Assembly: GCF_965137335.1 (NCBI RefSeq)
Contig: NZ_CBCRZD010000002.1
DNA: 64,000 nucleotides
Strand: one strand, 5' to 3'
Source: Empedobacter stercoris
GTDB taxonomy: Bacteria > Bacteroidota > Bacteroidia > Flavobacteriales > Weeksellaceae
The notes beneath the pieces are model-generated. The model was given only the letters and a program-made list of their open reading frames with translations. It had not been told where the DNA came from and made no database searches. Both the position numbers and the translations under genes were made by a program. Positions 41,308 to 49,735 of this stretch are shown piece after piece. Position 1 is the stretch's first letter; every line of letters starts with the position of its first letter.

Positions 41308-42750
41308 ATGGCATTAGAACAAGTTCTTACTCCTAAACAAAAAGCTTTAGAGATCAATTTGAATCCGAAAATATACGGTTCTTTTGCAGAAATTGGAGCA
41401 GGTCAAGAGACTGTTCGTTTTTTTTATCGCGCTGGTGCAGCTTCAGGTACTGTTGCGAAAGCAATGAGTGCATATGACAAAGAGATGTCTGATTCTATCT
41501 ATGGTGTTGAGGAAAATCGTCGTTATGTAACACAAGCTCGTCTTAAAAAAATGTTGGATCATGAGATGGAATTGATGAAAGAACGTCTTATTGATGATCA
41601 TTACAAAGAGAAAGCATTTTTTACTTATGCAAATACAGTTACTACTATTGATTATTCGAAAAAGAATGAAGGTCAAGGTTGGATAGGTTTACGTTTCAAA
41701 TTGAATGCAGAAGAAGAAAAAGCAAATGAAATTATTTTTCATGTAAAATTCAAAGAAAATACAGCGCAATTACAACAAGAAACATTAGGTGTTTTGGGTG
41801 TAAACTTAATTTATGGCGCTTATTATTACCATGATAACCCAAGAAAATTAATCAAGTCTTTGTATGATACGTTGGATAAAGATCAATTAGAAATTGATAT
41901 GATTAATTTCCGTGGTCCGCAATTTAAATATGTTGATAATCGTTTGATGTCGCTTCAATTGGTTAAAAATGGAATGACAGATGTTGCGGTTTTCAATCCA
42001 CAAGGGAAAAATATTCTTCCAGCAGATTTACTTTACAAGAAAAATATCTTTGCTATTCGTGGTTCTTTCCGTCCTTTTATGAACGTGAATATGGACATGT
42101 TCAAAGGTGGATTAGAAATTTTTAAACAAGAAGATGATGTACGAACAGATAACACCGAAATTTTATTCGAGATTACACTTTCTAATCTGATTGCTTCTGG
42201 TTTTGAAGGCGAATTAAACGAACGTGATTTCTTAGATCGTGCTGATATAATTGGAAGTTTAGGTCACAATGTTATCATTTCTAACTTTTCTGAATATTAT
42301 AAATTAGTTGACTATTTCTCAAAATTCACTCGAAATCAAACCAAAATTGGTTTAGCGATGGGTGTTAATAATTTGGTCGAAATTTTCAATGAACAATATT
42401 ATGCCGATTTACCTGGTGGAATTATGGAAGCTTTCGGTAAATTGTTCAAGAAAAATGTAAAAGTTTATTTATATCCATATTTAGACAAACAAAAAGACAT
42501 TTTATTGACGTCTAAAAATTTACAAGTAAGTGATAACGTGCACGAATTGTACAAATATTTCTTATATAACGGACGAATTCAAGATATTTTGAATTACAAC
42601 AGAGGTTATTTAGATTCTTATTCACGTCGAATTTTAGAAAAAATTGCCAATGCTGAACAAGATTGGGAAAATGAATGTCCAGAAGGTGTTGCTGATATGA
42701 TCAAAGATCGTGGCATGTTTGGCTATAAATTGAAGTATATTTTGGAGTAA
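41308..42750 (+). CDS. Conserved Bacteroidota protein of unknown function
   Basis: A 480-residue soluble protein with a strongly conserved-looking N-terminus, LEINLNPKIYGSFAEIGAGQETVRFFYRAGAASGTVAKAMSAYDKEMSD. I recall close relatives carrying labels such as 'nicotinate-nucleotide adenylyltransferase' or 'TonB-dependent receptor'. Neither is supported: I see no (H/T)xGH nucleotidyltransferase motif, and there is no signal peptide or barrel. The GxGQ segment and the long alternating alpha/beta pattern suggest a cytosolic enzyme or scaffold. It is a single gene, divergent from the MBL hydrolase and convergent with recA. Confidence 0.7.
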   Translation: MALEQVLTPKQKALEINLNPKIYGSFAEIGAGQETVRFFYRAGAASGTVAKAMSAYDKEMSDSIYGVEENRRYVTQARLKKMLDHEMELMKERLIDDHYKEKAFFTYANTVTTIDYSKKNEGQGWIGLRFKLNAEEEKANEIIFHVKFKENTAQLQQETLGVLGVNLIYGAYYYHDNPRKLIKSLYDTLDKDQLEIDMINFRGPQFKYVDNRLMSLQLVKNGMTDVAVFNPQGKNILPADLLYKKNIFAIRGSFRPFMNVNMDMFKGGLEIFKQEDDVRTDNTEILFEITLSNLIASGFEGELNERDFLDRADIIGSLGHNVIISNFSEYYKLVDYFSKFTRNQTKIGLAMGVNNLVEIFNEQYYADLPGGIMEAFGKLFKKNVKVYLYPYLDKQKDILLTSKNLQVSDNVHELYKYFLYNGRIQDILNYNRGYLDSYSRRILEKIANAEQDWENECPEGVADMIKDRGMFGYKLKYILE

Positions 42751-42827
42751 TTTATGATGTCAATCTGAACTCATTTCGGATTATTATCACAAACAATATG
42801 CGATGTTAAAAATGAATTTAACATGAC

Positions 42828-42859
42828 AAGAGGCTGCCTCAAAAGTGAGGCAACCTCTT
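42828..42859. terminator. Hairpin between convergent genes
   Basis: 14-bp stem with one mismatch, AAGAGGCTGCCTCA / TGAGGCAACCTCTT (42828-42841, 42846-42859). No strong T tract, but it lies where both the conserved gene and recA must terminate; an 8-bp stem ATGTTAAA/TTTAACAT lies just to its left. Confidence 0.55.
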
Positions 42860-42894
42860 AAAAATCATTATATAAAAATTCTTTCGAATTAACC

Positions 42895-43944
42895 TTAATC
42901 TTCTAATAAATCAGCTGGATCATCAACAGAAACTTCACCCGTAACAGGTTCACCTTTGATTAAAGCGACAATTTTTGCTTCAATTTCTTCACATAATTCA
43001 GGATTATCTTTCAATACTTCTTTTACTGCATCACGACCTTGTCCTAATTTGCTGTCGTTATACGAATACCAAGAACCAGATTTATTTACAATTCCTTTCT
43101 CAACACCCATATCTAAAACTTCACCCACTTTAGAAATTCCTTCACCATACATGATATCAAATTCAGCTTGACGGAATGGAGGAGCAACTTTGTTTTTAAC
43201 CACTTTTACTTTCGAGTGATTTCCGATTACCTCATCACCATTTTTAATTTGTGTCGAACGACGAATATCCAAACGTACAGAAGCATAGAATTTTAACGCA
43301 TTACCACCTGTTGTTGTTTCTGGGTTGCCGAACATAACACCAATTTTCTCACGCAATTGGTTAATAAAAATTGCAGTACACTTTGTTTTGTTAATCGTAC
43401 CTGTCAACTTACGTAATGCTTGCGACATCAAACGAGCTTGTAATCCCATACGAGAATCACCCATTTCACCTTCGATCTCTGCTTTTGGCGTTAATGCTGC
43501 TACCGAGTCAATTACAATAATATCTATCGCACCTGAACGAATTAAATTATCAGCAATTTCTAACGCTTGCTCACCATTATCTGGTTGAGAAATAATTAAG
43601 TTTTCTACATCAACCCCTAATTTAGATGCATAAAAACGGTCAAAAGCATGTTCTGCATCAATAAATGCTGCAATACCACCTGCTTTCTGAGCTTCTGCAA
43701 TTGCATGTAACGTTAAGGTTGTTTTACCTGAAGATTCTGGTCCGTAGATTTCGATTACACGTCCTCGAGGATAACCTCCTACACCTAACGCTAAATCTAA
43801 TCCCAAAGATCCTGAAGAGATGACTTCTATCTTATCATCAACAGCCGAATCTCCCATACGCATTACAGTTCCTTTACCGTAAGCTTTGTCCATTTTATCT
43901 AAAATCAGCTGTAGTGCTTTCTTTTTATTATCTAAATCGCTCAT
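42895..43944 (-). CDS. recA: Recombinase RecA
   Basis: A 349-residue RecA, the strand-exchange and SOS-coprotease ATPase. Walker A GPESSGKT is at 68-75, the Walker B strand IIVIDSVAALTP later, and the L1/L2 DNA-binding loops read GEMGDSRMGLQARLMSQALRKL and FINQLREKIGVMFGNPETTTGGNALKFYAS. The C-terminal acidic tail (DDPADLLED) is normal. It lies 14 bp downstream of bcp on the same strand and may be co-transcribed with it. Confidence 0.98.
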   Translation of the reverse strand: MSDLDNKKKALQLILDKMDKAYGKGTVMRMGDSAVDDKIEVISSGSLGLDLALGVGGYPRGRVIEIYGPESSGKTTLTLHAIAEAQKAGGIAAFIDAEHAFDRFYASKLGVDVENLIISQPDNGEQALEIADNLIRSGAIDIIVIDSVAALTPKAEIEGEMGDSRMGLQARLMSQALRKLTGTINKTKCTAIFINQLREKIGVMFGNPETTTGGNALKFYASVRLDIRRSTQIKNGDEVIGNHSKVKVVKNKVAPPFRQAEFDIMYGEGISKVGEVLDMGVEKGIVNKSGSWYSYNDSKLGQGRDAVKEVLKDNPELCEEIEAKIVALIKGEPVTGEVSVDDPADLLED

Positions 43945-43958
43945 TATCTTATTTTTTT

Positions 43959-44408
43959 TTATTTTTCTAATATTTGTTTTGCGTGTTCCTTTGTTTTCAC
44001 TTTTTCGATTACATCTGTAATCATTCCATTTTCATCAATAATGAAAGTTGTACGATGAATTCCATCAAATTCGCGACCCATAAATTTCTTAGGTCCCCAA
44101 ACGCCAAATGCATTCAAAATAGCATGGCTTTCATCTGCAAGCAAAGGAAAAGGTAAATTATTTTTCTCAGCAAAATTCTTTTGTCTTTTTACAGAATCTG
44201 CACTTACACCAACCAAATGATAACCTTGTGCTTTCAACGCATTTTCGTTATCGCGCAAATCGCATGCTTCGGCTGTACAACCAGGCGTACTTGCTTTTGG
44301 ATAAAAGAAAACTACCAATTTTTTTCCTGCGAAATCTTGATACGAAACCTCGTTTCCATCTTGATCAATTCCTTTAAAATCTGGAACTTTATCTCCTACT
44401 TTTAACAT
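43959..44408 (-). CDS. bcp: Thioredoxin-dependent thiol peroxidase (Bcp/PrxQ)
   Basis: A 149-residue peroxiredoxin that reduces hydroperoxides with thioredoxin as electron donor. The active site PKASTPGCTAEACDLRD puts the peroxidatic cysteine at 44 and the resolving cysteine at 49, the atypical 2-Cys PrxQ arrangement; F-G-V-W-G-P-K-K-F-M-G near residue 110 is also typical. It is directly upstream of recA on the minus strand and divergent from nth across 175 bp. Confidence 0.94.
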   Translation of the reverse strand: MLKVGDKVPDFKGIDQDGNEVSYQDFAGKKLVVFFYPKASTPGCTAEACDLRDNENALKAQGYHLVGVSADSVKRQKNFAEKNNLPFPLLADESHAILNAFGVWGPKKFMGREFDGIHRTTFIIDENGMITDVIEKVKTKEHAKQILEK

Positions 44409-44583
44409 GTTGATTTGTCTTTAGAACTTCTCGTAAAAATAATGATTATATCTTGAATCTGGATTGATTTAATTAATTAATCTTTTATTTCTACTACAAA
44501 TGTAAGTTATTAAAACGTCAAAATAAGTCGTTATAAAATAATCAAGATAAAAATGATACATTTACATAAAAGTTTCAGAACTT

Positions 44584-45207
44584 ATGATGTTAAAGAAAGA
44601 ACGTGTGCAATTTGTGATTGATGAATTGGAAAAATTATACCCTACACCTCCTATTCCATTAGATCATCAAGATGCTTTTACCTTATTGATTGCAGTACTC
44701 TTATCTGCCCAAACAACAGATAAAAAGGTGAATCAAGTTACACCCGAATTATTTGCAAAAGCAGCCAATGCAAAAGCAATGTCACTATTAGAAGTGGATG
44801 AAATAAAATATTATATCCGCGAAATTGGCTTGTCAAATACGAAAGCAAAAAATATCAAACGATTATCCGAAATTTTACTCGAAAAACACAATGGCGAAGT
44901 ACCTGAAAGTTTTGAAGAGTTAGAAGAATTGCCAGGAGTTGGTCACAAAACAGCTTCGGTTGTAATGGCGCAATGGTTTGGTCATCCTGCTTTTCCTGTA
45001 GATACGCACATTCATCGTTTGATGAAATTATGGAAGTTAACCAAAGGTAAAAACGTTGAAGAAACAGAGAAAGATGCTAAGAAAATTTTTCCGAAAGAAT
45101 TATGGAATAAACTTCATATACAGATTATTTATTACGGAAGAGAATATTCTCCTGCACGTGCATGGAGCTTAGAAAAAGATTTTATTACGCGAAAAATGTT
45201 TGAATAA
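44584..45207 (+). CDS. nth: Endonuclease III without the iron-sulfur cluster
   Basis: A 207-residue HhH-GPD DNA glycosylase/AP lyase that removes oxidised pyrimidines. The helix-hairpin-helix LPGVGHKTA (116-124) carries catalytic Lys122, and VDTHIHR carries catalytic Asp140. The C-terminus, where E. coli Nth holds C-x6-C-x2-C-x5-C for a [4Fe-4S] cluster, reads YYGREYSPARAWSLEKDF, and the protein contains no cysteine at all. The start could be the second ATG, one codon later. Confidence 0.92.
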   Translation: MMLKKERVQFVIDELEKLYPTPPIPLDHQDAFTLLIAVLLSAQTTDKKVNQVTPELFAKAANAKAMSLLEVDEIKYYIREIGLSNTKAKNIKRLSEILLEKHNGEVPESFEELEELPGVGHKTASVVMAQWFGHPAFPVDTHIHRLMKLWKLTKGKNVEETEKDAKKIFPKELWNKLHIQIIYYGREYSPARAWSLEKDFITRKMFE

Positions 45208-45235
45208 AAAATGCTCGAAAATTCGAGCATTTTTT
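45206..45235. terminator. Bidirectional terminator
   Basis: Stem AATGCTCGAA / TTCGAGCATT with flanking A and T runs (45206-45218, 45222-45235) between convergent nth and a lipoprotein gene. Confidence 0.9.
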
Positions 45236-45236
45236 A

Positions 45237-45692
45237 TTATTTCACTGGTTGATAAACAAAACGTCTAAAATGTAAGGTGTCATTTACGATTAAACTATCT
45301 TGAATAATCATATAATACGGATCCAATTGTTCCATATAATATTTTTTCAATTCTCCATTCGTTGGGGTAACGTTCAAGGTTCTTTTCGATTTTTCAGCTT
45401 CAAAAGTATATTTTCCTTCTGTAACTGTTTCTTGACAATTTCCGTTAATCGTTTCAAAAACCACTGAAAAATATTTTTCTACATCTCTAAAATCTAACGT
45501 CGATTGCCTTTCGCATTCTAATAACTTATCAACTGTATCTACATTCGCTCTTTTGTAACGAATTTCTTTCAACTGCCATTTGTTTGCGCGCAATAATTGA
45601 TCCTGAGATATCGCTAAAGAATCATCTTCTTTACATGAAAAAATGGAAAGTAAAAAAGTTGAGATCAAAAATATACCGAAAAAATTTTTCAT
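45237..45692 (-). CDS. Small lipocalin-like lipoprotein
   Basis: A 151-residue predicted lipoprotein: MKNFFGIFLISTFLLSIFSC with lipobox cysteine at residue 20, followed by KEDD. The rest is beta-rich with ANKWQLKEIRYKR near the start and EGKYTFEAEKSKRTLNVTP later, the pattern of lipocalin-like DUF proteins of this phylum, which begin with a G/N-x-W strand. Function unknown. It stands 65 bp from the following minus-strand gene and may share its transcript. Confidence 0.65.
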   Translation of the reverse strand: MKNFFGIFLISTFLLSIFSCKEDDSLAISQDQLLRANKWQLKEIRYKRANVDTVDKLLECERQSTLDFRDVEKYFSVVFETINGNCQETVTEGKYTFEAEKSKRTLNVTPTNGELKKYYMEQLDPYYMIIQDSLIVNDTLHFRRFVYQPVK

Positions 45693-45757
45693 TTTAAATT
45701 CAAATTATCATGTAAAAATAAAAATTTTGATTGACGTAATAACATTATAAGTTTACA

Positions 45758-46204
45758 TTAGAGTTTTTCTAAAATGTCATAACTGATTGTATTTGCAATT
45801 TTTTCATAATTTTTGTCTGAATCCATTATTTTTTTCTCAGTAAATGTTTCAAAAGTTATTGTATTATCCTCGTTAACTTTGACAACTTTATCTTCAAAAA
45901 CATAATCATCAATATAAAATTGTATTCTATTCTCTACAATTCTCCACAAAGTTAATCTTGGTTCGCTTGGGAAACAATTGCCATTTCTTCCTTCTACATA
46001 ATTATAAATTGCGTATCCATTATCCCAAATTGTATAATTCCTCATTAATCGACAATTGTCAAAATCTTTTGATATTTTTTTCCCAGCTTCATAAAAACCA
46101 GCTTCTTTCAATTTCCAAAAACCGAGCACATTTTCTTTTTTTAACTCTTGTGAGAATGCTATGTTGGCTAAAAATAAAGTCAGTATAAAAATAAGTTTTT
46201 TCAT
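45758..46204 (-). CDS. Small exported hypothetical protein
   Basis: A 148-residue exported protein with signal peptide MKKLIFILTLFLANIAFSQ. The mature part starts ELKKENVLGFWKLKEAGFY, again a lipocalin-like G-x-W-x-L strand, and has two cysteines (NCRLM, NCFPSEP) that could form a disulfide. It is probably a distant relative of the preceding-strand neighbour at 45237-45692. Function unknown. Confidence 0.6.
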   Translation of the reverse strand: MKKLIFILTLFLANIAFSQELKKENVLGFWKLKEAGFYEAGKKISKDFDNCRLMRNYTIWDNGYAIYNYVEGRNGNCFPSEPRLTLWRIVENRIQFYIDDYVFEDKVVKVNEDNTITFETFTEKKIMDSDKNYEKIANTISYDILEKL

Positions 46205-46258
46205 GCGATTAATTTAAAAAGTAAAAATATGTTTTATCTTGAGAATTAAATGCGAAAA

Positions 46259-47102
46259 ATGAAAACTTTTTGTCGAAACTTTTGATAAATTTAAACTATC
46301 AGTAACTTCTTTTGGAGAAAATAATGCAACCAATAAAATTATTGTGATCTCATCTGCAATTGGTGTGAAACAATCTTTTTATACCAAGTTTGCAATTTAT
46401 TTAGCAAACAAAGGTTATTTAGTTTTCACTTATGACTATCGTGGTATCGGAGACTCTAAACCGAATAACTTGAAAAACTTTAAAGCAAATTTTATCGATT
46501 GAGCTGACAAATATTTTTTAAGTTTGACACAATATATTGAAGAATTTTATCCTACTCATAAAAAATTTTTAATTGGTCATAGTATTGGCGGAATAATGAT
46601 TGGTTTAACACCTGCTTATAAAATTTATTCAAAAATAATTACAATTGGTTCGCAATACGGTTACATCAAAAATTTTCACCGAAAGGATAAACCAAAAGTT
46701 ACGTTTTTCTTCAAAATTGCTATTCCTATTTTATCCAAAATTTATGGCTTTTTCCCTTCACAAAAAGTTGGAATGGGCGAACCAATTCCAAAAGGGATTG
46801 CCCACGATTGGAAGAAATTAATCTATTTTAAAAAATCAATAATAGATTATGCAGATCAAACACAGAACTTATTCGAGGAAATCACCAAACCTATTTTAAT
46901 TATTAGCTTGGATGATGACTTTATGGCAACGCCAAAAGCTGTTGATCTTTTTGCTGAATTGGTGCTGAAAAATGCGAAGAAAAAACGTCTGAATATTGTT
47001 CCGAAAGAAGTTGGATTAGAAAAAATTGGGCATTTAGATTTTTTTAGAGAGAAAAATAAAGTCCAATTATGGCAAATTCCTTTGGATTTTTTTGAGGAAT
47101 AA
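46259..47102 (+). pseudogene. Broken alpha/beta hydrolase gene
   Basis: The stretch reads as one alpha/beta hydrolase: strand IIVISSAIGVKQSFY, FTYDYRGIGDSKP, nucleophile elbow IGHSIGG, and a late GHLDFF supplying the histidine. Two lesions break it. At 46500-46502 a TGA replaces what should be a Trp codon (N-F-I-D-stop-A-D-K). Near the start, the ATG at 46259 reads MKTF then leaves frame, while KLFVETFDKFKLSV continues in the hydrolase frame, a one-base shift near 46263-46270. The C-terminal 192 codons stay open from an internal TTG. Probably inactive; two independent lesions make sequencing error less likely. Confidence 0.75.
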
Positions 47103-47131
47103 AAAAAGCCCGAGAAAATCTCGAGCTTTTT
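47103..47131. terminator. Bidirectional terminator
   Basis: 13-bp stem with one G-T pair, AAAAAGCCCGAGA / TCTCGAGCTTTTT (47103-47115, 47119-47131), between the hydrolase pseudogene and the TonB receptor. Confidence 0.85.
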
Positions 47132-47135
47132 GGTT

Positions 47136-49283
47136 TTATAAACGAATACTAATTCCTCCTAAAACATTAATACCTGCTTGCGGAAAATAATAACCTCCTT
47201 CGTAATAATAACCATTCGATTCGTATTCGACATCAAATAGATTATTAATTAAGAACGAAAATTCAAGGTTTTTAATTCCTTTTACTTTTGGTGAATAACG
47301 AATCAATAAATCTGATACCAAGTAACTATCCAATTTTCCATCTACTGGTTCTGTATTGGACAAATATTGTTCACCTACATATTTATTTGTTAAGTTAACC
47401 AGTACATTCTTGAATGGAATTGCTTCGAATCCGAATGCAGAAATTACATCTGGCGATAGTGCAATCTTCGTTTTTCCATATTCTTTTAATGATGAATTCC
47501 AGTTTTCATCCCACACTTCTTCTGTATAATTTTCGTGTTTATTCTCACTAAAAGTTATATTCCCAAAAATATTCAAACGATTTGGAATGATTTTATAATT
47601 TGCGTCCAGCTCAATTCCTCTTCTAAAACTCTTACCAGAATTAGTTCTTTTTCGACTTCCGACATCATTAATTTCACCTGTTGGAACTAATTGATTTTTA
47701 TAAGCCATGTAGTACAAATTGGTACTTAAAGAAAGTCGTCCACTTTTTTTATACCCCAATTCATAATCTTGTAAAAATTCTTCTTCAGGCTTTTTATCTT
47801 TTCCATTTAGTCCTTCATAATCAATACGCAAAGGCTCTCGGTGCGAAATTCCATAAGAAGCATATAACGTATTAGTTGAATTTATATTAAAATTTACTCC
47901 GCCCTTTGGATTCACAAAATTAAACGTATCCGTAAATGGTCTAAATTCTTCTGCATCATTTTCGCCATTTGGTAAATATTTTGCATCATAACCTACGTAA
48001 CGATACTGCAAATCTCCAAAAAGATCAAATTTGTTGATTTGATACAGCACTTTTGCATAAGCTGCAAATTGTTTTTTTACGGCATTATTGTTATAGTATT
48101 TAAAATTTTTATCAGACCAATCTGTGTTGTCTACCCACAATACATTACCATAATGATCGCCATCATATTTGTTTGCAGATAAACCAAAAAAGACTTTAAA
48201 ATCGTTCAACTTTTGATTTTCTACTTCCAAATTAAATCCATAAAAATCATTATCAAGATATTCTCTATTGATTAAGTTTCTTTTCTCTGATGTTAAATGA
48301 TTTAATTTATAACGTTCTAATCCGCGATTATTTTTATAGCTCTCGTAATAACCTTTACCTTTTGTGTAATGAATCGTTAAATTAGACTTCCATTGACTTC
48401 CTAAATCTTGTAACCAAGACAAAAAATAATGATTCTGTTTGTAATTATCCGTATGATTATTATAATAGCCAAGCATATTTCCTTCCGAATCATACATTTC
48501 GCCTTCATAATTGTAGGTACGATCTTTTTTCAAGGTCTCCGCATCTACCCCACTCCAAGCTTGGTAAGTTTGTTCTTTACCAAACATATTCTGAAATCTA
48601 AATTTCGTTTTATCATTCAATTCATACAAAGCGGTCACATCATAGGAAATCAAGTCTGCCCAAGCACGATCTACATAACCATCAGAATCCAACTTAGAAA
48701 AACGACCGTCAATACTCAATTTATTGTTTAGTATTCTCCCTGTACCTGCCTGAAAAGTATACTTTTGCGTATTGAAGCTTCCAAAAGAAACATTTGCTTC
48801 TGCGAAAGGAATTGCAGATGGATTTTGAGACTCAATGTTTACACTTGCACCAAAAGAAGCCATTCCATTTGAAGAAGTTCCTACGCCTCTTTGTATCGTC
48901 ATAGCATTTGTTGATGATGCTAAATCAGGCATATTTACCCAAAAAACACCTTGAGATTCTGGGTTATTTAATGGAATTCCATTCAAAGTAACATTAATCG
49001 ATTGTTCATTAAGTCCACGAATTTTGATGGATGAATAACCAATCCCTGTTCCTGTGTCAGATGTAATAGAAACTGATGTAGCTGAATTTAACAATGTTGG
49101 AACATCTTGTCCTAAATTCTTTTTTTGTAACAGTTTAGCTGTTACTTTTTCAACTGTAATTGGAAGTTTTTCAACAATAGAAACTTCTTGAAGTTGAATT
49201 TCTTCTTTTTGAATTGTATCATTTTCTTGAGCATACAGTATGGATGCACCAAATAATGACAATAAAAAAATCGACCTTTTCAT
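47136..49283 (-). CDS. TonB-dependent receptor, TPP-riboswitch regulated
   Basis: A 715-residue outer-membrane TonB-dependent receptor with signal peptide MKRSIFLLSLFGASILYAQ. The plug domain follows (VTAKLLQKKNLGQDVPTLLNSATSVSITSDTG ... IKIRGLNEQSINVTLNGIPLNNPESQGVFW ... IQRGVGTSSNGMASFGASVNI, ~40-150), then the 22-stranded barrel up to a terminal LGGISIRL. The leader carries a TPP riboswitch, so the likely cargo is thiamine or a thiamine precursor; the annotation 'siderophore receptor' that similarity alone would give is less probable. It is monocistronic. Confidence 0.88.
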   Translation of the reverse strand: MKRSIFLLSLFGASILYAQENDTIQKEEIQLQEVSIVEKLPITVEKVTAKLLQKKNLGQDVPTLLNSATSVSITSDTGTGIGYSSIKIRGLNEQSINVTLNGIPLNNPESQGVFWVNMPDLASSTNAMTIQRGVGTSSNGMASFGASVNIESQNPSAIPFAEANVSFGSFNTQKYTFQAGTGRILNNKLSIDGRFSKLDSDGYVDRAWADLISYDVTALYELNDKTKFRFQNMFGKEQTYQAWSGVDAETLKKDRTYNYEGEMYDSEGNMLGYYNNHTDNYKQNHYFLSWLQDLGSQWKSNLTIHYTKGKGYYESYKNNRGLERYKLNHLTSEKRNLINREYLDNDFYGFNLEVENQKLNDFKVFFGLSANKYDGDHYGNVLWVDNTDWSDKNFKYYNNNAVKKQFAAYAKVLYQINKFDLFGDLQYRYVGYDAKYLPNGENDAEEFRPFTDTFNFVNPKGGVNFNINSTNTLYASYGISHREPLRIDYEGLNGKDKKPEEEFLQDYELGYKKSGRLSLSTNLYYMAYKNQLVPTGEINDVGSRKRTNSGKSFRRGIELDANYKIIPNRLNIFGNITFSENKHENYTEEVWDENWNSSLKEYGKTKIALSPDVISAFGFEAIPFKNVLVNLTNKYVGEQYLSNTEPVDGKLDSYLVSDLLIRYSPKVKGIKNLEFSFLINNLFDVEYESNGYYYEGGYYFPQAGINVLGGISIRL

Positions 49284-49354
49284 AATTAATTTTTAAAAAT
49301 ATTATGAAAGGAGCCATCTTACACTTATAAATTTTACGCGCGAATGTAATTTGG

Positions 49355-49440
49355 TGAAGTACCATTTCCCTTAGCAGCATTACCTGCCCAGGTTCTTTGG
49401 GTATAATCTCAGCCTCTAAAATAAAGAAGCACCCCTTTCG
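49355..49440 (-). promoter_or_regulatory. TPP riboswitch (THI element)
   Basis: On the minus strand the conserved THI blocks appear in order: GGGGTGCT (49435-49428), GGCTGAGA (49414-49407), ACCCAAAGAACCTG (49402-49389) and GGTAATGCTGCTAAGGGAA ending near 49366. This is the thiamine-pyrophosphate aptamer; it precedes the TonB receptor start by about 75 bp, enough for a translational or transcriptional switch. Confidence 0.93.
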
Positions 49441-49518
49441 ATTGAAAATCAAAGATAATTATTTTTTTGAAATCTAAAAATTCACTCAAAAACATCTTCT
49501 TTTTTTTAAACATAAAAA

Positions 49519-49546
49519 AAACCTTCAGAAATACTTCCGAAGGTTT
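49519..49546 (-). terminator. Terminator downstream of the EEP-family gene
   Basis: AAACCTTC / GAAGGTTT (49519-49526, 49539-49546) with a T run on the minus strand. The 190 bp between it and the stop at 49736 contain an AT-rich stretch with a hydrophobic open frame lacking an ATG. Confidence 0.7.
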
Positions 49547-49735
49547 ACAGGGTTTAGTAATAAATAAAGATTGATTTTCTATAAAAAAATCAATTGGCTT
49601 GGTTGGTATAATAGTTCAAATAATTATTAATTCTGTACAAAGAAAAAGTAGAATAAATTAACACCCAAACGAAAAAGTATACATAGTATCTAAATAGTGT
49701 AAGAAAATGCTGAAAAAATAAATAAATAGTTAGCT

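Noticed and set aside
41308..42750. Nicotinate-nucleotide adenylyltransferase
   Set aside because: No nucleotidyltransferase (H/T)xGH motif is visible and the length is far above that family.
47136..49283. Siderophore or cobalamin receptor
   Set aside because: The leader is a TPP aptamer, with no cobalamin box or Fur-like site recognised, so thiamine-related cargo is more likely.
49590..49735. Small membrane protein downstream of the EEP-family gene (minus strand, hydrophobic frame ending in NYLNYYTNQAN)
   Set aside because: The frame is hydrophobic and ends before a terminator, but it has no ATG outside the upstream gene. Possible, not supported enough to list as a gene.
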